Assembly: GCA_965276815.1 (NCBI GenBank)
Contig: CBDIBE010000012.1
Location: 496,001 to 560,000, forward strand
Origin: JAVVHH01 sp965276815
GTDB taxonomy: Bacteria > Pseudomonadota > Alphaproteobacteria > Acetobacterales > Acetobacteraceae
Direction: 5' to 3'
Length of the DNA: 64,000 bases
The translations under genes were made by a program, and so were the position numbers. Positions 58,889 to 64,000 of the stretch are shown piece after piece; position 1 is the stretch's first letter; the number at the start of each line of letters is the position of its first letter. The notes below the pieces were generated by a model, which saw only the letters and a list, made by a program, of their open reading frames with translations, did not search any database and was not told where the DNA came from.

Positions 58889-59750
58889 CTGCCGGCTGCA
58901 CGATTGGCCGAACCGGGCGGCAAGCCGCTTCGTCCGCTCCGCCGGATTGGTCTGGCACGTGCAGGTGATGGGCGAGGGACCGAAGCTGTTCCTGGTGCAT
59001 GGCACGGGTGCTGCGACCCATTCCTGGCGTGACCTGGCGCCGCTGCTCGCGCAGCACTTCACGGTCGTCGCGCCCGACCTGCCCGGCCATGGCTTCACCG
59101 AGATGCCGGCGGCCCGGCGGATGTCGCTGCCCGGCATGGCCCGCTCGCTGCAATGCCTGCTGTGGACGCTCGACGTTGACCCGGCCATGGCCGCCGGACA
59201 CTCCGCCGGGGCCGCGATTCTGATGCGCATGTGCTTGGACGGACAGATCGCGCCCAAAGGCCTTGTGAGTTTGGACGGCGCGATGCTGCCCTTGGGTGGC
59301 TATGCCGGGCAGCTTTTCTCGCCGCTGGCCAAGTTGATGGCGGGGACGCCGATCCTGCCGGACCTGTTCGCCTGGCGGGCCCGCATGCCGGGCGTGGTGC
59401 AGCGGCTGATCGACTCCACGGGCTCGCATATCGATCCCGAAGGCGTCCGGCTCTACGCCCGCCTGCTCCGCAATCCGAGCCACGACGCAGCAGCCCTCGC
59501 GATGATGTCGCAATGGGATCTGCGGCCGCTGGTGCACGATCTGCCGCGCTTGCACGTCCCGCTGCTGCTGATAGCGGGCGGCAACGACCAGACGGTGCCG
59601 CCCTCGCAGTCCCAGCAGGTCGGCGCCATGGTGAAGGGCGCCCAAGTCGTAATCCTCCCCGGCCTGGGCCATCTCGCGCACGAGGAGGCGCCTGGAAAAG
59701 TGGCGGCGCTGATCGAGGGATTTGCTCAGCGCATCGGCGTGCTTGCTTGA
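58881..59750 (+). CDS. bchO: BchO, alpha/beta hydrolase
   Basis: A 289-residue alpha/beta-hydrolase: oxyanion LVHGTGAATHSW, nucleophile elbow AAGHSAGAAI with Ser near 106, C-terminal GLGHLAHEE with the catalytic His. GTG 58881 lies inside the end of bchD (8-bp overlap). BchO accompanies bchID in purple bacteria; its exact role in chelatase function is not settled. Confidence 0.9.
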   Translation: MSDCRLHDWPNRAASRFVRSAGLVWHVQVMGEGPKLFLVHGTGAATHSWRDLAPLLAQHFTVVAPDLPGHGFTEMPAARRMSLPGMARSLQCLLWTLDVDPAMAAGHSAGAAILMRMCLDGQIAPKGLVSLDGAMLPLGGYAGQLFSPLAKLMAGTPILPDLFAWRARMPGVVQRLIDSTGSHIDPEGVRLYARLLRNPSHDAAALAMMSQWDLRPLVHDLPRLHVPLLLIAGGNDQTVPPSQSQQVGAMVKGAQVVILPGLGHLAHEEAPGKVAALIEGFAQRIGVLA

Positions 59751-59760
59751 TCGCTAGGCG

Positions 59761-60006
59761 GTGACGCTCTGGATCGATTGCATCCTCGCCGGCATGGCGG
59801 CCGAGGCGGTTCTACTCACCTTGCTGTTCCGCCGCAGCGGCCGGGGCGTGGCGCCTCGCGCGTTGCTGCCCAATCTGGCGGCGGGAGCGATGTTGCTGCT
59901 GGCGATGCGGCTGGCGCTGGTGGGCGCGTGGTGGGGCTGGGTCTCGATCGCGTTGCTGGCCGGGCTTGCGGGGCATCTCGCCGATTTGCGGCAGCGCTGG
60001 ACGTAG
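59761..60006 (+). CDS. Small membrane protein between bchO and crtI
   Basis: An 81-residue protein with about three hydrophobic segments (LAGMAAEAVLLTLLF, LLPNLAAGAMLLLAMRLALVGAWWGWVSIALLAGLAGHLADL). Starts with GTG 59761, 10 bp past bchO. Similar small membrane proteins occur at this place in other photosynthesis gene clusters, but I know of no assigned function. Co-transcription with bchIDO suggests a role in pigment or membrane assembly. Confidence 0.65.
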   Translation: MTLWIDCILAGMAAEAVLLTLLFRRSGRGVAPRALLPNLAAGAMLLLAMRLALVGAWWGWVSIALLAGLAGHLADLRQRWT

Positions 60007-60020
60007 CACCTTCTCACGAC

Positions 60021-60038
60021 TGTCCTGTTGTGTTTACA
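60021..60038 (+). promoter_or_regulatory. PpsR/CrtJ site upstream of crtI
   Basis: TGTCCTGTTGTGTTTACA fits TGT-N12-ACA and ends 10 bp before the crtI ATG. Less symmetric than the bchI site (TGTCC/TTACA) but correctly spaced, so crtIB probably has its own PpsR-controlled promoter. Confidence 0.65.
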
Positions 60039-60048
60039 CTCTTTGCGT

Positions 60049-61572
60049 ATGAATGCGTTGACGGCTCTCCCGCTCCGCCCGCAGACCTCGCAAGAGCGAT
60101 CTCGTCCGCATGCGATTGTCATCGGTAGTGGTTTTGGCGGTTTGGCGGCGGCGATCCGGTTGGGCGCGCGGGGTTATCGGGTAACGATCCTCGAACGGCT
60201 TGAGCAGCTCGGCGGCCGGGCGGCGGTCTTCCGTCAAGACGGCTTCACCTTCGATGCCGGCCCCACGATCGTCACCGCCCCGTTCCTGCTGGAAGAGCTC
60301 TGGGCGCTTTGCGGGCGCCGACTGCAGGACGACGTCGAATTGCGGCCGATGGACCCGTTCTACCGCATCCGCTTCCACGACGGCGCGGTCTTCAACTATT
60401 GCGGCGACGCCGATGCCATGCGCGCGGAGGTCGCCCGCTTCGCCCCCGGCGACCTCCGCGGCTATGAACGCTTCATGGCCGCCAGCGAGGCGATCTACCG
60501 GGTCGGCTTCGAGCAACTCGGCGACGTCGCGTTCCTGCACTGGACCAGCATGGCGCGGGCGGCCCCGGATCTGGTCCGGCTCGGCGCTTGGCGCAGCGTC
60601 TACCAGATGGTCTCAAGCTACGTCCGCGACGAGCGGCTGCGCGTGGTGCTGAGCTTCCATCCGCTGCTGGTCGGCGGCAACCCGTTCAGCGCCAGCGCCA
60701 TCTACAGCCTGATCGCCTTTCTCGAACGGCGCTGGGGCGTGCACTTCGCCATGGGCGGCACCGGGCGGTTGGTGCAGGGTCTGGCCGGGCTGATCCGCGG
60801 CCAGGGCGGCACGATCCGCTGCGGCGCGGAGGTCGCCGAGATATTGGTCGAGGGCGGCGCGGCTGCTGGCGTGCGGCTCAGCTCGGGCGAGGTGATCCGC
60901 GCCGGCCTTGTCGTGTCAAACGCCGATGCGGCCTGGACGTATCGAAAACTGATCGCGCCGCGGCACCGCAAGCGCTGGACCGACAAGCGGATCGAGCGGG
61001 CGCGCCACTCGATGAGCCTGTTCGTCTGGTATTTCGGGACCAGCCGCCGTTACGAGGATTTGGCGCATCACACGATCCTGCTGGGCCCGCGGTACCGCGG
61101 GCTGCTGGACGATATTTTTCGCCACCACAAGCTGGCCGAGGATTTCAGCCTTTACCTGCATCGGCCGACCGCGACCGATGCGAGCCTCGCGCCACCGGGC
61201 TGCGACGCGTTCTATGTGCTGTCGCCGGTGCCGCATCTCGCCGCGTCGACGGATTGGGCGGCGCAAGCCGAGCCGTACCGGCGCGCGATCGCCGCCGAGT
61301 TGGAGCGGACGATCCTCCCCGGGCTTGGGCAGGCGGTGGTGACGTCGCGTGTGATGACGCCGCAGGATTTCCAGGACCGGCTGCTCTCGCACCAGGGCGC
61401 CGCGTTCGGCATGGAGCCGCGCCTGACGCAAAGCGCCTGGTTCCGGCCGCACAATGCCAGCGAGGACGTGGCCGGGCTGTATCTGGTCGGCGCCGGGACG
61501 CATCCCGGGGCCGGGCTGCCGGGCGTGCTGTGCTCGGCCAAGGTGCTGGACCGGTTGGTGGCGCATGTCTGA
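60049..61572 (+). CDS. crtI: Phytoene desaturase
   Basis: A 507-residue FAD-dependent desaturase: dinucleotide motif AIVIGSGFGGLAAAIRLGARG near residue 24, ERLEQLGGRAAVFRQDGFTFDAGPTI, and the C-terminal GLYLVGAGTHPGAGLPGVL. ATG 60049 is selected because an upstream ATG at 60028 lies in the PpsR site. Converts phytoene to neurosporene or lycopene. The stop overlaps crtB by 8 bp. Confidence 0.95.
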   Translation: MNALTALPLRPQTSQERSRPHAIVIGSGFGGLAAAIRLGARGYRVTILERLEQLGGRAAVFRQDGFTFDAGPTIVTAPFLLEELWALCGRRLQDDVELRPMDPFYRIRFHDGAVFNYCGDADAMRAEVARFAPGDLRGYERFMAASEAIYRVGFEQLGDVAFLHWTSMARAAPDLVRLGAWRSVYQMVSSYVRDERLRVVLSFHPLLVGGNPFSASAIYSLIAFLERRWGVHFAMGGTGRLVQGLAGLIRGQGGTIRCGAEVAEILVEGGAAAGVRLSSGEVIRAGLVVSNADAAWTYRKLIAPRHRKRWTDKRIERARHSMSLFVWYFGTSRRYEDLAHHTILLGPRYRGLLDDIFRHHKLAEDFSLYLHRPTATDASLAPPGCDAFYVLSPVPHLAASTDWAAQAEPYRRAIAAELERTILPGLGQAVVTSRVMTPQDFQDRLLSHQGAAFGMEPRLTQSAWFRPHNASEDVAGLYLVGAGTHPGAGLPGVLCSAKVLDRLVAHV

Positions 61573-62569
61573 CACGTTCGAGGCGGATCTAGAGGCCTGC
61601 CGGGCGATGCTCCGGGGCGGCTCGCGCACGTTCTTTGCGGCCTCGAAGCTGCTGCCCGCACGGGTCCGGCGGCCAGCCACGGCGCTTTACGCGTTCTGCC
61701 GAGTCGCGGACGACCTGATCGACAAGGGCGACCCGGCGCCCGCGCTCGACGCGCTGCGGTGCCGGCTCGATGCGGTCTACGCCGGCCGTCCGGCCTCGCA
61801 ACCCGGTGACCGCGCGCTCGCCCATGTCGTCCAGCACCACCGAGTTCCGCGCATCTTGCTGGACAAGCTGCTCGAGGGCTTTGCTTGGGACGCGGAGGGG
61901 CGGCGCTACGACGATCTGCCGGCGCTCGAAGCCTATGCGGCGCGGGTGGCGGGGACGGTTGGCGCAGTTATGTCAGTGCTGATGGGCGCGCGCGGGGCCG
62001 TCACGCTGGCGCGCGCTTGCGATCTGGGTATCGCGATGCAGCTCACCAATATCGCCCGCGACGTCGGCGAGGATGCGCGGGCCGGGCGGCTCTATCTGCC
62101 CCTGAGCTGGATGCGCGAGGCGGGGCTCGACCCGGATGCCTGGCTCGCGCACCCGGCGCCGTCCGCGGCGCTGGCCGAGGTCGTTGCCCGGCTGCTTGCG
62201 GCGGCGGACCTGCTCTACGTGCGGGCGGATGCCGGGATCGCGGCCTTGCCGCTGGATTGCCGGCCCGGCATCGGCGCGGCGCGGCGTCTTTACGCCGCGA
62301 TCGGCGAGCAGGTGCTCCGTAACGACGGCAACTCCGTGACCGTCCGCGCCCGGGTCGGCGGCGCACGCAAGCTCGGCCTGCTGGCGCGCAGCCTGCTCGC
62401 AACCGCGCGGCCGGGACCGGATTGCAATGCGCCGCCGCTCGCTGCCACGCGCGAGCTTGTCACTGCCGCCGCGCTTCCCGCAATACGCCGGCCGGGTCTG
62501 GAGGAGCGGCTCGTCTGGGTGCTGCGCCTATTCGGCGAGCTCGACGCAAGGCAGACCGGCAGGAGCTGA
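61565..62569 (+). CDS. crtB: Phytoene synthase
   Basis: A 334-residue squalene/phytoene synthase: SRTFFAASKLLP, FCRVADDLID (first Asp-rich), then LGIAMQLTNIARDVGEDARAGRLYLP (second Asp-rich). ATG 61565 overlaps crtI. Condenses two GGPP to phytoene. The C-terminal 60 residues are rich in Arg and Ala, as in other purple bacterial CrtB. Confidence 0.95.
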   Translation: MSDTFEADLEACRAMLRGGSRTFFAASKLLPARVRRPATALYAFCRVADDLIDKGDPAPALDALRCRLDAVYAGRPASQPGDRALAHVVQHHRVPRILLDKLLEGFAWDAEGRRYDDLPALEAYAARVAGTVGAVMSVLMGARGAVTLARACDLGIAMQLTNIARDVGEDARAGRLYLPLSWMREAGLDPDAWLAHPAPSAALAEVVARLLAAADLLYVRADAGIAALPLDCRPGIGAARRLYAAIGEQVLRNDGNSVTVRARVGGARKLGLLARSLLATARPGPDCNAPPLAATRELVTAAALPAIRRPGLEERLVWVLRLFGELDARQTGRS

Positions 62570-62574
62570 GCCCG

Positions 62575-62700
62575 ATGGGGCAATTCGAGTGGATCATTAT
62601 CCTGCTGATCGGGGTCGGGCTCCTACTATGGGAGTGGGTCAAGACCCGCCGTCTGATCCGGAAGGATCGAGCGAAGAAACTCGACCGTCCGCCGGACTAG
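62575..62700 (+). CDS. Small single-span membrane protein
   Basis: A 41-residue protein: WIIILLIGVGLLLWEWVKTRRLI is one membrane span followed by a basic cytoplasmic tail. AGGAG lies 9 bases before ATG 62575, which starts 6 bp past the crtB stop, with a terminator immediately after, so it is the last gene of the operon. Too short for family recognition; small proteins downstream of crtB occur in other purple bacterial clusters. Confidence 0.65.
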   Translation: MGQFEWIIILLIGVGLLLWEWVKTRRLIRKDRAKKLDRPPD

Positions 62701-62738
62701 ACCGCTATCGCCCTGACTGTGTCAGGGCGGCGGTCTAG
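62697..62738 (+). terminator. Two-tier hairpin terminating the bchI-crtB operon
   Basis: CTAGACC (62697-62703) pairs with GGTCTAG (62732-62738), and inside it CGCCCTGAC (62709-62717) pairs with GTCAGGGCG (62721-62729). The stem begins at the last gene's stop codon. No U-tract follows, so it may act as an mRNA 3'-end stabiliser as well as a terminator. Confidence 0.7.
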
Positions 62739-62869
62739 CTACTTTGGTGGCGGGCAACTTTGTCGCATGACTGGCGTCGCTGTCGCGATTCCAGTCAGGG
62801 CGACGTTGCTCTAGCCGATCAATCACCCCCCTTCTCCCATATCGGGAGAGGGAGGTGAGAAAAGGACGG

Positions 62870-63133
62870 CTAGCCTTCCTTGGGGGCGTAGGCGACGCAC
62901 CAGCCCTTCGGGTTGATCTCGCCGGCGACGATTTTGCAAGCGTTCGGCGGCATCCAGTTGACGCACTTATCGCATTCGGCGCCGTCCTTTGGCATTTGCT
63001 GATATTGTACGATGTTCTGTGCCAGCTTTTGGTCCTGTGCGGAGGCGGTGCGCATGGCGCCGTAGGTGGCGACCGCGCCTACGCCCACGCCCAACATGCT
63101 GCGCAACGACGCCCGCTTGTCCTTGTCGATCAT
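62870..63133 (-). CDS. High-potential iron-sulfur protein (HiPIP)
   Basis: An 87-residue protein with an export signal (DKDKRASLRSMLGVGVGAVATYGAM, cut near AQDQKL; a KR rather than RR pair) and the HiPIP cysteine pattern AECDKCVNWM, NACKIVAGE, GWCVAY. GAGAG precedes ATG 63133. HiPIPs are soluble periplasmic carriers that reduce the tetraheme PufC in several purple bacteria, so this protein likely links cytochrome bc1 to one or both reaction centres. A TGT-N12-ACA site lies upstream. Confidence 0.9.
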   Translation of the reverse strand: MIDKDKRASLRSMLGVGVGAVATYGAMRTASAQDQKLAQNIVQYQQMPKDGAECDKCVNWMPPNACKIVAGEINPKGWCVAYAPKEG

Positions 63134-63161
63134 GCACTCTCCTCCGGGTTACGCAGCGTAT

Positions 63162-63179
63162 TGTGGGCCAGTATCTACA
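63162..63179 (-). promoter_or_regulatory. Possible PpsR/CrtJ site upstream of the HiPIP gene
   Basis: TGTGGGCCAGTATCTACA fits TGT-N12-ACA but lacks the CA/TG inner bases of the other sites, so it is weaker. It lies 29 bp upstream of the HiPIP start. Confidence 0.4.
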
Positions 63180-63194
63180 AGTGACAAGCCCTCT

Positions 63195-64000
63195 TTACGC
63201 CGCGCGCCGCAGGCTGAGTTCCGACCAGACCGCGGACAGCGCGTCCACCAAATGCGCGATATCGGCCTCTGTGTGCAACGGTGAGGGGGTGATGCGCAGC
63301 CGCTCGGTGCCGCGCGCGACTGTCGGATAGTTGATCGGTTGCACGTACACGCCGTAGCGATCCAGCAGCGCGTCGCACACCTGCTTGCACAGCACCGGGT
63401 CGCCGACGATGACCGGGACAATGTGGCTGGGGTTCGGCTGATGCGGCAGCCCGGCGGCGTCGAGCGCCTGGCGCAGCGCGGCCACGTTGCGCTGTTGCGC
63501 TTCTCGCTCGGCCGAGCTTGCCTTGAGATGGCGCATGCTGGCGAGCGCGCCCGCGGCGACGGCCGGCGGCAGCGCCGTGGTGAAGATGAAGCCGGAGGCG
63601 TGGCTGCGCACGAAATCACACAGGGCCACCGACCCGGCGATGTAACCGCCGACCACGCCGAAGCCTTTTGCCAGTGTACCCTCAATCAGCGTCAGCCGAT
63701 GCGTCAGCCCTTCGCGCTCGGCGATGCCGCCGCCGCGTGGCCCGTACAGGCCGACGGCGTGCACCTCGTCGAGATAGGTCATCGCGCCATGCGCCTCGGC
63801 GATGTCGCAGATTTCGGCGATCGGCGCGATGTCGCCGTCCATGGAATAGACGGACTCAAAGGCGATCAGCTTGGGGGCGGCCGGGTCAAGCCGGGCGAGC
63901 TTGCGGTCGAGGTCGGCCGGGTCGTTATGGGCGAACACGATTTTCTGCGCCCGGCTATGCCGGATGCCCTCGATCATCGAGGCGTGGTTCTTCGCGTCGG
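63195..64000 (-). CDS. hemA: 5-Aminolevulinate synthase, 5' end outside the window
   Basis: The C-terminal 268 residues of ALAS: ESVYSMDGDIAPIAEICDIAE, TYLDEVHAVGLYG, PLP-lysine region GTLAKGFGVVGGYIAGS, FIFTTALPP, and the end RITPSPLHTEADIAHLVDALS. It runs off the right edge on the minus strand. Condenses glycine and succinyl-CoA, the first committed step to haem and bacteriochlorophyll, as in alphaproteobacteria. The lysine motif is TLAKGFG rather than the common TLGKAFG, a conservative change. Confidence 0.93.
   Translation of the reverse strand, partial: DAKNHASMIEGIRHSRAQKIVFAHNDPADLDRKLARLDPAAPKLIAFESVYSMDGDIAPIAEICDIAEAHGAMTYLDEVHAVGLYGPRGGGIAEREGLTHRLTLIEGTLAKGFGVVGGYIAGSVALCDFVRSHASGFIFTTALPPAVAAGALASMRHLKASSAEREAQQRNVAALRQALDAAGLPHQPNPSHIVPVIVGDPVLCKQVCDALLDRYGVYVQPINYPTVARGTERLRITPSPLHTEADIAHLVDALSAVWSELSLRRAA

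Noticed and set aside
1..64000. tRNA, rRNA, CRISPR arrays and insertion sequences
   Set aside because: No cloverleaf, rRNA-like conserved stretch, regularly spaced repeat array or transposase gene was recognised on either strand by reading; a covariance-model and repeat search would be needed to exclude small or diverged cases.

Overview
The window is GC-rich alphaproteobacterial DNA with two parts. From the left edge to about 23.35 kb it holds the right-hand portion of an integrative and conjugative element (ICE). From about 23.7 kb to the right edge it is chromosome, dominated by a photosynthesis gene cluster (PGC). Gene content (bacteriochlorophyll, spirilloxanthin-type carotenoid and type-II reaction-centre genes, a HiPIP, a 5-aminolevulinate synthase) points to a purple phototroph. 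The order crtEF-bchCXYZ-pufBALMC plus two pufLMC sets suggests an acidophilic Acetobacteraceae phototroph of the Rhodopila kind; that taxonomic guess is inference.

ICE (1 to about 23.35 kb). On the minus strand lies an operon repA - parA - ribbon-helix-helix - DUF2840 - traF whose last four junctions are 4-bp ATGA overlaps. Next comes a control region matching the ICEMlSymR7A paradigm: split DUF6499/DUF2285 genes that look like a +1-frameshifted fseA, a qseM-like antiactivator, and a divergent qseC-like Xre regulator with two tandem operator-like inverted repeats. Backbone genes follow (DUF736, a membrane protein, DUF2493, Toprim, ParB-like, DUF932). Cargo next to the integrase looks like a defence island: an AAA/DUF4143 ATPase, a Gabija-like OLD nuclease plus UvrD helicase, and a minus-strand trio of HEPN protein, AbiJ-NTD4-like protein and PD-(D/E)XK nuclease. 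A P4-type tyrosine integrase ends the element.

Junction and catabolic region (23.3-35 kb). A ParD antitoxin remains beside a parE toxin destroyed by frameshifts. Then comes an apparently complete phthalate 4,5-dioxygenase pathway to protocatechuate: Rieske oxygenase, reductase, dihydrodiol dehydrogenase and decarboxylase, with a branched-chain-type ABC uptake system and a MarR regulator. A ZntA-like P-type ATPase follows, flanked by a merR remnant and an mntH fragment.

PGC (38.4 kb to the right edge). Minus strand: crtE-crtF and bchC-bchX-bchY-bchZ-pufB-pufA-pufL-pufM-pufC. Plus strand: crtD-crtC; then a second reaction-centre operon pufL2-pufM2-pufC2-puhA-puhB without antenna genes; then bchI-bchD-bchO-small membrane gene-crtI-crtB-small membrane gene. 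A HiPIP gene and a partial hemA, both minus, close the window. Sites of the form TGT-N12-ACA (PpsR/CrtJ consensus) precede bchC, crtE/crtD, pufL2, bchI, crtI and possibly the HiPIP gene, so both reaction centres are probably under aerobic/light repression. No tRNA, rRNA or CRISPR array was seen.
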